Source: SAR116 cluster bacterium
Lineage (GTDB): Bacteria; Pseudomonadota; Alphaproteobacteria; Puniceispirillales; Puniceispirillaceae
Direction of reading: 5' to 3'
DNA length: 6,045 nucleotides
Assembly: GCA_004213025.1 (NCBI GenBank)
Contig: SHBC01000072.1
Span: 1 to 6,045, forward strand
The translations under genes were made by a program, and so were the position numbers. The first letter of the stretch is position 1; each line of letters opens with the position of its first letter. Shown one piece after another: positions 1-6,045 of the stretch. Under the pieces are notes generated by a model. The model did no database searches and was not told the DNA's origin. It was given only the letters and a program-made list of their open reading frames with translations.

Positions 1-303
1 CCCGGACCGACGGGCGATCCGGATCTTCTTGCCATCCTTGACCTCATAGCCGACGCGCGTGGCCTGGCCACTGTCGGGATCGATCAGGGAAACATTCGAA
101 ATATGAAGCGGGGCTTCCTTGTTGATAATGCCGCCGGGGTTGGTCTGCGTCGCGCGGGTATGCCGCTTGACGATGTTGCACCCCTGAACCAGAACCCGGT
201 TCTCGGTCCGGCGCACTTCGATCACCTCGCCACGACGGCCCTTGTCACGGCCCGTTGTCACGACGACCTGGTCGCCTTTCTTGATCTTGAACTTCTCGGC
301 CAT
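1..303 (-). CDS. rplX: 50S ribosomal protein L24 (partial, 3' end off the window)
   Basis: L24 binds the 5' region of 23S rRNA and is an early assembly initiator of the 50S subunit. I translated this directly from the minus strand: 101 codons are present with no stop before the window edge. The family is usually about 100-105 residues, so only the last few residues and the stop are missing. The protein starts [15 protein letters not shown] and has an N-terminal KOW domain (about residues 5-35, with the [10 protein letters not shown] core), followed by the conserved NIVKRHTR (43-50) and PGGI (57-60) segments. The ATG shares its first base with the TAA stop of rplN (TAATG), and a full GGAGGT lies 6 bases upstream inside rplN, so translation is probably coupled. 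Identification is secure; only the C-terminus is unseen. Confidence 0.96.
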   Translation of the reverse strand, partial: MAEKFKIKKGDQVVVTTGRDKGRRGEVIEVRRTENRVLVQGCNIVKRHTRATQTNPGGIINKEAPLHISNVSLIDPDSGQATRVGYEVKDGKKIRIARRSG

Positions 304-671
304 TACAGCACCTCCGGTGCCAGCGAAACGATCTTCATGAATTTCCGGCTGCGCAGCTCACGCGTGACCGGCCCGAAAATACGCGTGCCGATCGGCTCAT
401 CCTGCTTGTTCAGCAGAACCGCGGCATTGCGGTCGAACCGGATGGCGCTGCCGTCGGGGCGGCGGATTTCCTTGGCGGTGCGGACGATGACAGCGCGATG
501 CACGTCACCCTTCTTCACCTTGCCGCGCGGAATGGCTTCTTTCACCGATACGACGATGACATCGCCAACACCGGCAACCTTGCGGCCGGACCCGCCAAGC
601 ACCTTGATGCACTGCACACGGCGGGCGCCCGAGTTGTCGGCAACCTCAAGATTGGACTGCATCTGGATCAT
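303..671 (-). CDS. rplN: 50S ribosomal protein L14
   Basis: L14 (uL14) binds 23S rRNA at the subunit interface, contributes to an intersubunit bridge, and is the known docking site of the silencing factor RsfS. The chosen start gives [20 protein letters not shown], the standard N-terminus, and 122 residues, the usual length. The same frame stays open upstream to an ATG at 746, but that adds 25 residues foreign to the family and overlaps rpsQ. The ATG at 671 has a GGGAG element just upstream. The L14 signature spans about residues 60-86 ([10 protein letters not shown], then [14 protein letters not shown]). The C-terminus [18 protein letters not shown] is typical. The gene starts 11 bases after the rpsQ stop and its TAA overlaps the rplX start by one base. 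Confidence 0.98.
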   Translation of the reverse strand: MIQMQSNLEVADNSGARRVQCIKVLGGSGRKVAGVGDVIVVSVKEAIPRGKVKKGDVHRAVIVRTAKEIRRPDGSAIRFDRNAAVLLNKQDEPIGTRIFGPVTRELRSRKFMKIVSLAPEVL

Positions 672-682
672 CTTGATCTCCC

Positions 683-928
683 TCAGTTCGCGGCGGCGTC
701 TTCGTAGATGACTTCGTAGTTCTTCGACTTCGAAATCGGCGCGCACTCGCGGATACGTACTGTGTCACCCTGCTTGCAGCGGTTCTCGGCATCATGTGCC
801 GCAAACTTCTTCGACTTGGTGATGAACTTCTTGTAGACCGGATGCATGATCCTGCGCTCGACAAGAACGGTTACCGTCTTGTCGGTCTTATCGCTGACGA
901 CCGTGCCCTGCATGATACGCTTCGGCAT
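683..928 (-). CDS. rpsQ: 30S ribosomal protein S17
   Basis: S17 (uS17) is a primary binder of 16S rRNA in the 30S body and helps early assembly. The 81-residue protein matches the family length and has the OB-fold features: [20 protein letters not shown] at the N-terminus, the [18 protein letters not shown] segment (29-46), and the C-terminal [16 protein letters not shown] signature region (54-69). One position in the signature is unusual: residue 63 is Ala directly before Pro64, where Arg or Lys is usual. AAGGA overlaps the TAA of the preceding rpmC and supplies a ribosome binding site 12 bases after that gene. The TGA stop is followed 11 bases later by rplN. The gene is intact and identification is secure. 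Confidence 0.98.
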   Translation of the reverse strand: MPKRIMQGTVVSDKTDKTVTVLVERRIMHPVYKKFITKSKKFAAHDAENRCKQGDTVRIRECAPISKSKNYEVIYEDAAAN

Positions 929-940
929 AACTTGTCTTCC

Positions 941-1156
941 TTACTGTGCCGCACCAGCCGGACTGGCTTTTTCGCCAAGAACGGTCATGATGCGCGCAAT
1001 TTCGCGGCGGACGATACGCGCACGCGCCGGGTTCTCGTTCTGACCACCGGCTGTCTGGAAGCGCAGGTTGAACTGCTCTTTCTTCAGATCCACCAGCTGG
1101 TCCTTCAGCTCGTCGGCTGTCTTGGCGCGAAGGTCTTCGGCCTTAACGGTTGCCAT
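941..1156 (-). CDS. rpmC: 50S ribosomal protein L29
   Basis: L29 (uL29) is a small two-helix protein beside L23 at the peptide exit tunnel, where it helps form the docking surface for nascent-chain factors such as SRP and trigger factor. The 71-residue protein has the first helix [20 protein letters not shown] (14-33) and the family motif [15 protein letters not shown] (42-56) in the second helix. It runs slightly past the common length of about 65, ending in a low-complexity [10 protein letters not shown] tail. The ATG at 1156 is preceded by AAGGGAGAG, which overlaps the TAA stop of rplP, and the gap between the two genes is 11 bases. It sits in the invariant L16-L29-S17 order, which supports the call despite its small size. 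Confidence 0.97.
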   Translation of the reverse strand: MATVKAEDLRAKTADELKDQLVDLKKEQFNLRFQTAGGQNENPARARIVRREIARIMTVLGEKASPAGAAQ

Positions 1157-1167
1157 CAGACTCTCCC

Positions 1168-1587
1168 TTAATCAGTATCGCCGAGGCGGCGAACGATACG
1201 CGTGTCGAGCGGCAGCTTGGCAGACGCCAGCGTCAGCGCCTCCTTGGCAAGCTCCCACGGAACACCGTCAATTTCGAACATGATGCGGCCGGGCTTCACT
1301 CTGGCCACCCAGAATTCGGGCGAACCCTTACCCTTACCCATACGAACTTCGGCGGGCTTGGACGAAACAGGCACATCAGGAAAAATCCGGATCCAGACAC
1401 GACCGGCACGGCGCAGGTGGCGTGTGATGGCACGACGCGCGGCTTCGATCTGGCGAGCGGTCACCCGCTCCGGCGTCACGGCCTTCAGACCGTAAGCCCC
1501 GAAATTCAGCTGCGTTCCGCCCTTGGCATTGCCATGGATGCGGCCCTTATGGGCCTTCCGGAACTTGGTTCTCTTCGGCGAGAGCAT
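1168..1587 (-). CDS. rplP: 50S ribosomal protein L16
   Basis: L16 (uL16) is a late-assembly 50S protein that helps shape the A-site tRNA and peptidyl-transferase region. The 139-residue protein is close to the usual length of about 136 and carries the hallmarks in order: [16 protein letters not shown] (1-16), FGAYGLKAV (29-37), [15 protein letters not shown] (43-57), RVWIRIFPD (63-71) and [15 protein letters not shown] (81-95). Arg82 aligns with E. coli Arg81, the residue hydroxylated by RoxA/YcfD; whether that modification occurs here cannot be told from sequence. A GAGAGGAG Shine-Dalgarno sits 8 bases before the ATG, in the 18-base gap after rpsC, which is the longest gap inside the r-protein run. 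Confidence 0.98.
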   Translation of the reverse strand: MLSPKRTKFRKAHKGRIHGNAKGGTQLNFGAYGLKAVTPERVTARQIEAARRAITRHLRRAGRVWIRIFPDVPVSSKPAEVRMGKGKGSPEFWVARVKPGRIMFEIDGVPWELAKEALTLASAKLPLDTRIVRRLGDTD

Positions 1588-1605
1588 CTACCCAACTCCT
1601 CTCGA

Positions 1606-2301
1606 TTAACCGTTGGCCCGCGGCGCTGGACCGGATTGCTGTTCAGCAAGCCGCTTGTCCTGTGCCATCGGATCATGGGCCATGACTTCACCCTTGAAGA
1701 CCCATACCTTGATTCCGCATACCCCGTAGGTGGTGAAGGCTGAGCCTTCGCCATAATCAACCTCGGCGCGGAGCGTATGCAGCGGCACACGACCTTCGCG
1801 ATACCATTCGGTACGGGCGATCTCGGCGCCGCCAAGACGGCCGGCGCAGTTGATCCGCACACCCTGCGCGCCAAGACGCATCGCAGATTGCACGGCGCGC
1901 TTCATGGCGCGGCGGAAACCGACACGGCGCTCCAGCTGCTGCGCGATGTTCTCGGCAATCAGCTTGGCGTCAATCTCGGGCTTGCGGACCTCGACGATGT
2001 TAAGGCTGACCTCGCTGCCGACACGCTTTGACAGGTCGGCGCGCAGGCGCTCGATGTCCTGGCCCTTTTTGCCGATGATCAGGCCGGGGCGACCGGCATG
2101 GATGGTGACGCGGGCGCGGCCTGCCGGACGTTCGATCACGACACGGCTGATGGCGGCCTGCTTCAGCCGGTCCATCAGATAGCTGCGAAGCTCGATATCC
2201 TTGTGCAGCAGCTCACCATAGTTGCGGTCTGCATACCAGCGCGAGTCCCAGGTACGGTTGATACCAACCCGAAGGCCGATAGGTTTGACTTTCTGACCCA
2301 T
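1606..2301 (-). CDS. rpsC: 30S ribosomal protein S3
   Basis: S3 (uS3) lies in the 30S head and lines the mRNA entry channel, where with S4 and S5 it gives the ribosome its mRNA-unwinding activity. The 231-residue protein has [13 protein letters not shown] at the N-terminus, a type II KH domain whose GLIIGKKG loop is at 73-80, and the C-terminal S3 domain with [20 protein letters not shown] (144-163) and [16 protein letters not shown] (190-205). Basic residues Arg130, Arg131 and Lys134 align with the E. coli residues linked to helicase activity. The tail from about 206 is short and low in complexity. The ATG directly follows the rplV TAG with no intervening base, and its AAGGGAGA element lies inside rplV, so expression is probably coupled to L22 translation. 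Confidence 0.98.
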   Translation of the reverse strand: MGQKVKPIGLRVGINRTWDSRWYADRNYGELLHKDIELRSYLMDRLKQAAISRVVIERPAGRARVTIHAGRPGLIIGKKGQDIERLRADLSKRVGSEVSLNIVEVRKPEIDAKLIAENIAQQLERRVGFRRAMKRAVQSAMRLGAQGVRINCAGRLGGAEIARTEWYREGRVPLHTLRAEVDYGEGSAFTTYGVCGIKVWVFKGEVMAHDPMAQDKRLAEQQSGPAPRANG

Positions 2302-2679
2302 CTACTGGTCTCCCTTTTCACCGACAACGATGGTCAGGTGCGAAAACGGCTTCAGGATACGGGCACCGCGTCCACGGGCCCGCGCCTTGAAACGCTTCAT
2401 GACGATCGCCTTGCCAACATGGGCTTCCTTGACGAACAGCCGGTCAACATCCAGCGAATGGTTGTTCTCGGCATTGGCGATGGCCGACTGCAGCGCCTTC
2501 TTCACATCGCCGGCAATCCGGCGGCGCGAGAAGGACAGCGTCGCCAGCGCCTTTTCGACATCCATGCCGCGGATCATCGCGGCGACGAGATTCAGCTTCT
2601 GCGGGCTGACGCGGATGTTGCGAACAACCGACTTTGCCTCGCTGTCTGCCAGAGCTCTTGGTTTAGATTGCTTGCCCAT
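2302..2679 (-). CDS. rplV: 50S ribosomal protein L22
   Basis: L22 (uL22) is a 23S rRNA-binding protein whose long beta-hairpin reaches into the peptide exit tunnel and, with L4, forms its constriction, a site of macrolide action and of regulatory nascent-chain stalling. The 125-residue protein has [21 protein letters not shown] (18-38), the [15 protein letters not shown] region (69-83), and the tunnel hairpin within [20 protein letters not shown] (95-114). Compared with the 110-residue E. coli protein it has about 12 extra N-terminal residues and a short polar C-terminal extension, and no alternative internal ATG gives the family N-terminus. AGAGGG sits 4 bases before the ATG, next to the rpsS TAG. 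The gap to rpsS is 8 bases and the gap to rpsC is zero. Confidence 0.97.
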   Translation of the reverse strand: MGKQSKPRALADSEAKSVVRNIRVSPQKLNLVAAMIRGMDVEKALATLSFSRRRIAGDVKKALQSAIANAENNHSLDVDRLFVKEAHVGKAIVMKRFKARARGRGARILKPFSHLTIVVGEKGDQ

Positions 2680-2687
2680 GAAACCCT

Positions 2688-2963
2688 CTAACGCTTCGAC
2701 TTCTTGTCCGCCGCGTGCCCGTAATAGGTGCGGGTCGGGGCGAATTCACCGAGTTTGTGACCAACCATATCTTCGCTGATCGACACCGGGATGAATTTAT
2801 TGCCATTGTGGACACCAAAGGTCAGTCCAACGAATTGCGGCAGAATGGTCGAACGGCGCGACCAGGTCTTGATGACCTCGCTGCGGCCGGATTCGCGGAC
2901 CTTGTCTGCCTTCTTCAGCAGATACCCGTCAACGAACGGACCTTTCCAAACAGAACGTGCCAT
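2688..2963 (-). CDS. rpsS: 30S ribosomal protein S19
   Basis: S19 (uS19) is in the 30S head, contacts S13 and takes part in intersubunit bridging near the A- and P-site tRNAs. The 91-residue protein matches the family length and is strongly conserved throughout: [20 protein letters not shown] (1-20), [22 protein letters not shown] (33-54, about) and the C-terminal signature [16 protein letters not shown] (68-83), ending in a basic DKKSKR tail. The ATG at 2963 is preceded by AAGGGA overlapping the TAA stop of rplB, with a 12-base gap between the genes. It occupies its standard place between L2 and L22. Nothing is unusual about the gene. Confidence 0.98.
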   Translation of the reverse strand: MARSVWKGPFVDGYLLKKADKVRESGRSEVIKTWSRRSTILPQFVGLTFGVHNGNKFIPVSISEDMVGHKLGEFAPTRTYYGHAADKKSKR

Positions 2964-2975
2964 GATTTCAGTCCC

Positions 2976-3800
2976 TTATGGCTTGCGGCGCCGCATAATC
3001 AGGCGGTCCGTCTTCTTGTTGGAACGAGTGCGCTTGCCCTTGGTCGGCTTACCCCATGGGGTCACCGGATGGCGACCACCGGAGGTCCGGCCCTCACCAC
3101 CACCATGCGGGTGGTCGATCGGGTTCATGACGACACCGCGAACATGCGGGCGCTTGCCAAGCCAGCGGCTGCGACCGGCCTTGCCGATCTTGATATTCTG
3201 CTGGTCCGGGTTCGACACGGCACCGATTGACGCCATGCACTCACCGCGAACAAGGCGTACCTCGCCAGAGGCGAGACGCAGAATGGCGTAGCCACGATCA
3301 CGGCCGACGAGCTGAACATAGGTGCCAGCGGAACGCGCCAGCTGGCCGCCCTTGGCAGGCTTCAGCTCGACATTATGGACCAGCGTGCCGACCGGGATGC
3401 TGGACAGCGGCAGTGCGTTGCCAGGCTTGATGTCGGCACCGGTGCCGGACATCACCTTGTCACCAACCGCCAGACGCTGCGGCGCCAGAATGTAGCTCTG
3501 CTCGCCATCTTCATAGGTGATCAGCGCGATGAAGGCGGTGCGGTTCGGATCATATTCCAGCCGTTCGACAGTCGCCATCATACCGGTCTTGGTACGCTTG
3601 AAATCGATCATGCGATAGCGGCGCTTGTGCCCGCCACCACGATGCCAGGAAGTGACATGGCCGGAATTGTTACGGCCACCCGACTTCGTCAGGCCTTCCG
3701 TCAGCTTCTTGACCGGCTTGCCCTTATAGAGGTCGCCCTTGTCGACCAGGACCAGATTACGCTGGCCGGGGGTGGTCGGGTTGAACTTCTTCAATGCCAT
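2976..3800 (-). CDS. rplB: 50S ribosomal protein L2
   Basis: L2 (uL2) is among the most conserved ribosomal proteins; it binds 23S rRNA near the peptidyl-transferase centre and supports subunit association and tRNA binding. The 274-residue protein is essentially the E. coli length (273). It begins [15 protein letters not shown], has the basic [19 protein letters not shown] segment (51-69), the OB-fold and SH3-like RNA-binding core, and the C-terminal signature [20 protein letters not shown] (218-237). His230, in the DHPHGGGEG motif, aligns with the histidine known as His229 in E. coli. The C-terminus [17 protein letters not shown] is typical. The gene starts 4 bases after the rplW stop, with a GGGAG element inside the end of rplW. 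Intact, with no oddities. Confidence 0.98.
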   Translation of the reverse strand: MALKKFNPTTPGQRNLVLVDKGDLYKGKPVKKLTEGLTKSGGRNNSGHVTSWHRGGGHKRRYRMIDFKRTKTGMMATVERLEYDPNRTAFIALITYEDGEQSYILAPQRLAVGDKVMSGTGADIKPGNALPLSSIPVGTLVHNVELKPAKGGQLARSAGTYVQLVGRDRGYAILRLASGEVRLVRGECMASIGAVSNPDQQNIKIGKAGRSRWLGKRPHVRGVVMNPIDHPHGGGEGRTSGGRHPVTPWGKPTKGKRTRSNKKTDRLIMRRRKP

Positions 3801-3804
3801 CGTT

Positions 3805-4131
3805 TTACACTCCCATCAGGTCGATGGTCTGGCCCTCGGCGAGGGTAACCATGGCCTTCTTGGTATCCGAGCGACGGCCCGGACGGCCCCGAAACATCTT
3901 TGCCTTGCCCTTGAGAAGGATCGTGTTCACGGCGGTGACCTGAACATCGAACAGCATCTCAACCGCCGCCTTGATCTCCGGCTTCGTGGCCGACAGCGGC
4001 ACGGCAAAGGTAACCTGGCCATTTTCATTGGCCATGGTTGCCTTCTCGGTGATGATCGGGCGCAGGATGGTGTCGTAGGCGGCAGCCTTGCTCATCACGA
4101 CCTTTGCCGGCTTGCGCGGACGCACACTCAT
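3805..4131 (-). CDS. rplW: 50S ribosomal protein L23
   Basis: L23 (uL23) sits at the exit of the peptide tunnel and is the main ribosomal contact for trigger factor and SRP. The 108-residue protein has [14 protein letters not shown] (19-32), where Glu29 aligns with E. coli Glu18 of the trigger-factor contact, [17 protein letters not shown] (49-65), and the signature [16 protein letters not shown] (91-106). The ATG at 4131 overlaps the rplD stop in an ATGA arrangement and has GAGGAG 8 bases upstream. An internal ATG at 4095 (Met13) would give a 96-residue protein starting [13 protein letters not shown], nearer the common family start, with a weaker AAAGG upstream. I prefer 4131 for its stronger ribosome binding site and coupling; the 4095 start is a real alternative. 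Confidence 0.95.
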   Translation of the reverse strand: MSVRPRKPAKVVMSKAAAYDTILRPIITEKATMANENGQVTFAVPLSATKPEIKAAVEMLFDVQVTAVNTILLKGKAKMFRGRPGRRSDTKKAMVTLAEGQTIDLMGV

Positions 4132-4757
4132 TTCAGACGCTCCTCAAGATGGGCCGCGGCGTCCTTGGACAGGACCAGCACATCGCGGCGCAGGATGTCG
4201 TAAACGTTGATCCCCTGCTGCGGCAGGACATCGACAAAAGGAAGGTTGCTCGCCGCCTTGACGAAATTGTCATCAAGCTCGGTACCGCCGATGAACAGCG
4301 CGTTCTCGGCACCGAGCTTGGCAAGCTTCGCCTTCAGAGCGGCCGTCTTGGCGCCGTTCTTGCCGCCGGACTTCAACTCGTCAACCACGATGATCTTGCC
4401 GTCGGCAGCCTTCGAGGACAGCGCCGACTTCAGACCAAGCTGGCGGACCTTCTTTGGAAGCGAGTGGCCGTGATCGCGAACAACCGGACCATGAACGACA
4501 CCACCGCCGCGAAACTGGACGACCGAGGCCGCACCGTGACGGGCACGACCGGTGCCCTTCTGGCGATACATCTTGGCTGTTGTGGTGGTGATTTCACCAC
4601 GGCCCTTGACCTTGTGGGTGCCGGCGCGGCGCTTGGCAAGCTGCCAGTTGACAACACGGGCGACGATATCGGCGCGCGGGCTGATCCCGAACACCTCGTC
4701 AGCCAGCGTGATGTCACCCGCGGCCTTGCTGTCCAGCGTTGTCACCTTAACTTTCAT
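4128..4757 (-). CDS. rplD: 50S ribosomal protein L4
   Basis: L4 (uL4) binds domain I of 23S rRNA and extends a loop to the exit-tunnel constriction; in E. coli and relatives it also represses the S10 operon through the rpsJ leader. The 209-residue protein begins [20 protein letters not shown], has the tunnel loop [13 protein letters not shown] (63-75; Lys67 aligns with E. coli Lys63, a known macrolide-resistance position) and the GGGVVHGP segment (84-91), then the globular L4 fold ending [16 protein letters not shown]. The frame stays open to 4937, but that upstream part is arginine/proline-rich out-of-frame reading of rplC. The ATG at 4772 has no ribosome binding site, whereas 4757 has GGGGG 8 bases upstream. 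The start overlaps rplC by 11 bases and the TGA overlaps rplW by 4. Confidence 0.97.
   Translation of the reverse strand: MKVKVTTLDSKAAGDITLADEVFGISPRADIVARVVNWQLAKRRAGTHKVKGRGEITTTTAKMYRQKGTGRARHGAASVVQFRGGGVVHGPVVRDHGHSLPKKVRQLGLKSALSSKAADGKIIVVDELKSGGKNGAKTAALKAKLAKLGAENALFIGGTELDDNFVKAASNLPFVDVLPQQGINVYDILRRDVLVLSKDAAAHLEERLK
4140..4145 (-). promoter_or_regulatory. Shine-Dalgarno GAGGAG that decides the rplW start
   Basis: On the minus strand GAGGAG lies inside the last codons of rplD, 8 bases before the ATG at 4131. This is a near-ideal sequence and distance, and it is the main reason for choosing the longer L23 over the Met13 start at 4095, which has only AAAGG in front of it. Confidence 0.7.
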
Positions 4758-5565
4758 CGTTCTTACCCCCATCTGCCGCGGCGTCGTCTGCCGGCGCATC
4801 CGCCTCAGCCACGGTTTCCTCGGTGGCGGCTTCATCGGCGGCAGCCTCTTCCGCAGGGGCCTCTTCCTCGGCTGGCGCCGCAGCGGCAGCGTCGGACACC
4901 AGACCGGCCGGGAACGGCACACCTTCAGGAAGCGCAACCTTGACCGCGTCGCTGATCAGCACCCAGCCGCCCTTCGGACCGGGTACAGCGCCCTGCAGCA
5001 GCACGACGCCTTCCTCATCATCAACCGCGACAACCTCGATATTCTGGGTGGTGTTGCGGGCAGCGCCCATATGGCCAGCCATCTTCTTGCCCTTGAACAC
5101 CTTGCCGGGTTCCTGACACTGGCCGGTCGAACCGTGCGAACGGTGCGAAACCGATACACCGTGCGAGGCACGCAAACCACCGAAATTGTGACGCTTCATC
5201 GCGCCGGCAAAACCCTTACCCTGGGTGGTGCCGACAACATCGACCTTCTGGCCGGCGACAAAGTGGCTTGGCGCAATTGTGGCGCCGACCTCGATGACCG
5301 CATCCTCGGCAACCCGAAACTCGGCAACCTTCGATTTTGGCAGCACATTGGCCTTGGCAAAATGGCCACGCATCGCCTTCGACACGTTCTTTGCCTTGGC
5401 GGCGCCGGCACCAAGCTGCACGGCGGAATACCCGTCGCGCTCGCCGGTGCGAACCGAAACAACCTGGACGTCGTCCATCTTAACCACCGTCACCGGAACG
5501 TGACGACCGGCGTCATTGAACACCCGTGTCATGCCCAGCTTGCGGGCGATAACTCCGCTACGCAT
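4747..5565 (-). CDS. rplC: 50S ribosomal protein L3 with long acidic C-terminal tail
   Basis: L3 (uL3) initiates 50S assembly by binding the 3' part of 23S rRNA and sends a loop towards the peptidyl-transferase centre. The start [16 protein letters not shown] is canonical. The core includes the central extension with [19 protein letters not shown] (112-130) and [20 protein letters not shown] (145-164); Gln151 aligns with E. coli Gln150, the target of the PrmB methyltransferase. The L3 fold ends near residue 220. Residues about 224-272 form an Ala/Glu/Asp-rich tail with 17 acidic residues and a single Lys, making the protein 272 residues against 209 in E. coli. The last 11 bases overlap the rplD start. 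The gene starts 15 bases after rpsJ, with AGGAAGGGG in the gap. Confidence 0.97.
   Translation of the reverse strand: MRSGVIARKLGMTRVFNDAGRHVPVTVVKMDDVQVVSVRTGERDGYSAVQLGAGAAKAKNVSKAMRGHFAKANVLPKSKVAEFRVAEDAVIEVGATIAPSHFVAGQKVDVVGTTQGKGFAGAMKRHNFGGLRASHGVSVSHRSHGSTGQCQEPGKVFKGKKMAGHMGAARNTTQNIEVVAVDDEEGVVLLQGAVPGPKGGWVLISDAVKVALPEGVPFPAGLVSDAAAAAPAEEEAPAEEAAADEAATEETVAEADAPADDAAADGGKNDES
4766..4770 (-). promoter_or_regulatory. Shine-Dalgarno-like GGGGG for rplD inside rplC
   Basis: The G-run lies 8 bases before the rplD ATG at 4757, within the last codons of rplC. It can pair with a CCUCC anti-Shine-Dalgarno through a G-U wobble. It is weaker than the sites of neighbouring genes, so L4 synthesis may depend on ribosomes terminating at the overlapping rplC stop. 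The alternative ATG at 4772 has no such element. Confidence 0.5.
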
Positions 5566-5580
5566 TGGTCCTGCCCCTTC

Positions 5581-5889
5581 CTAGAGCTTGATCTCGACAT
5601 CAACGCCGGCGGCGAGATCGAGCTTCATCAGCGCGTCCACCGTCTGCGGAGTCGGATCAACGATATCCAGCAGACGCTTGTGCGTCCGCATCTCGAACTG
5701 TTCCCGGCTTTTCTTGTCGATGTGCGGCGAGCGCAGCACCGTCATGCGCCGGATATTGGTCGGCAGCGGGATCGGACCCCGTACTTCGGCACCGGTGCGC
5801 TTGGCTGTGTTGACGATCTCGTTCGTCGACTGGTCGAGGATACGATGATCAAACGCCTTCAACCGGATACGAATGTTCTGGGTTTCCAT
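5581..5889 (-). CDS. rpsJ: 30S ribosomal protein S10 (NusE)
   Basis: S10 (uS10) is a 30S head protein and, as NusE, pairs with NusB in transcription antitermination and links NusG to the ribosome. The 102-residue protein begins [20 protein letters not shown] (1-20), a canonical N-terminus, and carries the S10 signature [16 protein letters not shown] (29-44), [19 protein letters not shown] (54-72) and the ending [13 protein letters not shown], a form I associate with Alphaproteobacteria. It is the first gene of the S10 cluster. AAGGGA lies 9 bases before the ATG. Only 64 bases separate it from the tuf stop, and that spacer holds a hairpin, so it is either read through from tuf or served by a promoter inside tuf, beyond this window. 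Confidence 0.98.
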   Translation of the reverse strand: METQNIRIRLKAFDHRILDQSTNEIVNTAKRTGAEVRGPIPLPTNIRRMTVLRSPHIDKKSREQFEMRTHKRLLDIVDPTPQTVDALMKLDLAAGVDVEIKL

Positions 5890-5909
5890 GACTGCTTTCC
5901 CTTTTAACT

Positions 5910-5938
5910 AAGATAAAGAGGGGCGCCGAACGCCCCTC
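5910..5938 (-). terminator. GC-rich hairpin between tuf and rpsJ, possible weak terminator or attenuator
   Basis: Read on the minus strand, 5938-5918 forms a perfect 8-bp stem (GAGGGGCG / CGCCCCTC) with a 5-base TTCGG loop. It is followed by TTTATCTT, a U-rich but interrupted tract at 5917-5910. It lies 15 bases after the tuf stop. Shape and position suit a rho-independent terminator for tuf, but the broken U-tract suggests partial readthrough into rpsJ. It could equally be an attenuator or an mRNA processing or stability element. On the plus strand no T-run follows the stem, so the activity, if any, is in the direction of the genes. Function is inferred. Confidence 0.6.
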
Positions 5939-5953
5939 CCTATATATCCCTGG

Positions 5954-6045
5954 CTATTTCACGATCGAGGCGACGACGCCGGCGCCGACGGTACGTCCGC
6001 CCTCGCGGATGGCGAAGCGAAGACCTTCATCCATCGCGATCGGCG
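5954..6045 (-). CDS. tuf: Elongation factor Tu (partial, C-terminal 29 residues)
   Basis: EF-Tu is the GTPase that delivers aminoacyl-tRNA to the ribosomal A site. Only the end of the gene is in the window: 29 complete codons and a TAG stop. The visible residues, PIAMDEGLRFAIREGGRTVG followed by AGVVASIVK, are the last strands of the C-terminal beta-barrel domain III; the RFAIREGGRTVGAGVV block is nearly invariant in bacterial EF-Tu. The GTPase domain lies off the window, so completeness cannot be judged. Bacteria often carry two tuf copies; this one sits immediately before rpsJ, the usual end of the rpsL-rpsG-fusA-tuf block, although those upstream genes are not visible here. I translated this fragment directly from the sequence. 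Confidence 0.96.
   Translation of the reverse strand, partial: PIAMDEGLRFAIREGGRTVGAGVVASIVK

Noticed and set aside
672..746. Possible N-terminal extension of L14 to an ATG at 746
   Set aside because: L14 is 122 residues from [10 protein letters not shown], which has its own GGGAG site; the extra 25 residues are Arg/Glu-rich and overlap rpsQ in another frame.
4758..4937. Possible N-terminal extension of L4 to an upstream ATG at 4937
   Set aside because: The added residues are Arg/Pro-rich and are an out-of-frame reading of the rplC tail; the L4 family begins at the MKVKV segment, and that ATG has a Shine-Dalgarno-like element.
4104..4943. A 279-codon plus-strand frame antisense to rplD
   Set aside because: It mirrors the rplD coding strand, has no recognisable protein features and ends in low-complexity Arg/Pro sequence opposite the rplC tail.
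4552..5907. A 451-codon open frame on the plus strand across rplC, rpsJ and the start of rplD
   Set aside because: It lies wholly antisense to three certain genes, the translation resembles no family and is rich in Arg, His and Leu, and GC-rich codon use readily leaves the opposite frame open. It is a shadow of the real genes.
5941..5946. TATATA between tuf and the hairpin as a -10 box for an rpsJ promoter
   Set aside because: No TTGACA-like hexamer lies 16-18 bases upstream on the minus strand; the corresponding position falls in the end of tuf and reads as GC-rich coding sequence. Not strong enough to call.
1..6045. Search for an undescribed system, mobile element, CRISPR array or RNA gene
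   Set aside because: Essentially every base is accounted for by conserved ribosomal genes in canonical order, with only one intergenic gap longer than 20 bases. There is no room or signal for an additional system.

Overview
The window is a contiguous piece of the S10/spc ribosomal-protein locus, read entirely on the minus strand. In transcription order, from the right edge to the left, it runs: tuf (3' end only), rpsJ, rplC, rplD, rplW, rplB, rpsS, rplV, rpsC, rplP, rpmC, rpsQ, rplN, rplX (missing its last few codons). This is the classical bacterial order tuf-S10-L3-L4-L23-L2-S19-L22-S3-L16-L29-S17-L14-L24, with no insertion, deletion or rearrangement.

The DNA is GC-rich (roughly 60% by eye). 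The protein sequences look alphaproteobacterial: S10 ends in VDVEIKL, L4 has the [11 protein letters not shown] loop, S3 has a MAHDPMAQD tail, and L3 carries a long acidic Ala/Glu tail. A Rhodospirillales-like lineage is plausible, but this rests on recalled family patterns and not on a tree, so the order is tentative.

Layout: 5954-6045 is the end of EF-Tu. A 64-base spacer (5890-5953) holds a strong GC-rich hairpin pointing in the direction of transcription. From 5889 to 1 the thirteen r-protein genes are packed with gaps of 0-18 bases or with overlaps (rplC/rplD 11 bases, rplD/rplW 4 bases, rplN/rplX 1 base; rplV and rpsC abut exactly). Almost every gene has a Shine-Dalgarno-like purine run, often inside the end of the upstream gene, which fits a co-transcribed and translationally coupled operon.

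The products are nine large-subunit proteins (L3, L4, L23, L2, L22, L16, L29, L14, L24), four small-subunit proteins (S10, S19, S3, S17) and EF-Tu. Together they cover 50S assembly (L3, L24), the peptide exit tunnel and nascent-chain docking site (L4, L22, L23, L29), the peptidyl-transferase and tRNA region (L2, L16), the 30S head and mRNA entry (S3, S10, S19), the 30S body (S17) and elongation. All complete genes look intact.

I found no mobile element, CRISPR array, RNA gene or unfamiliar system. The few points worth a second look are the tuf-rpsJ hairpin with its short leader, the L3 tail, the L23 start choice and one substitution in S17.
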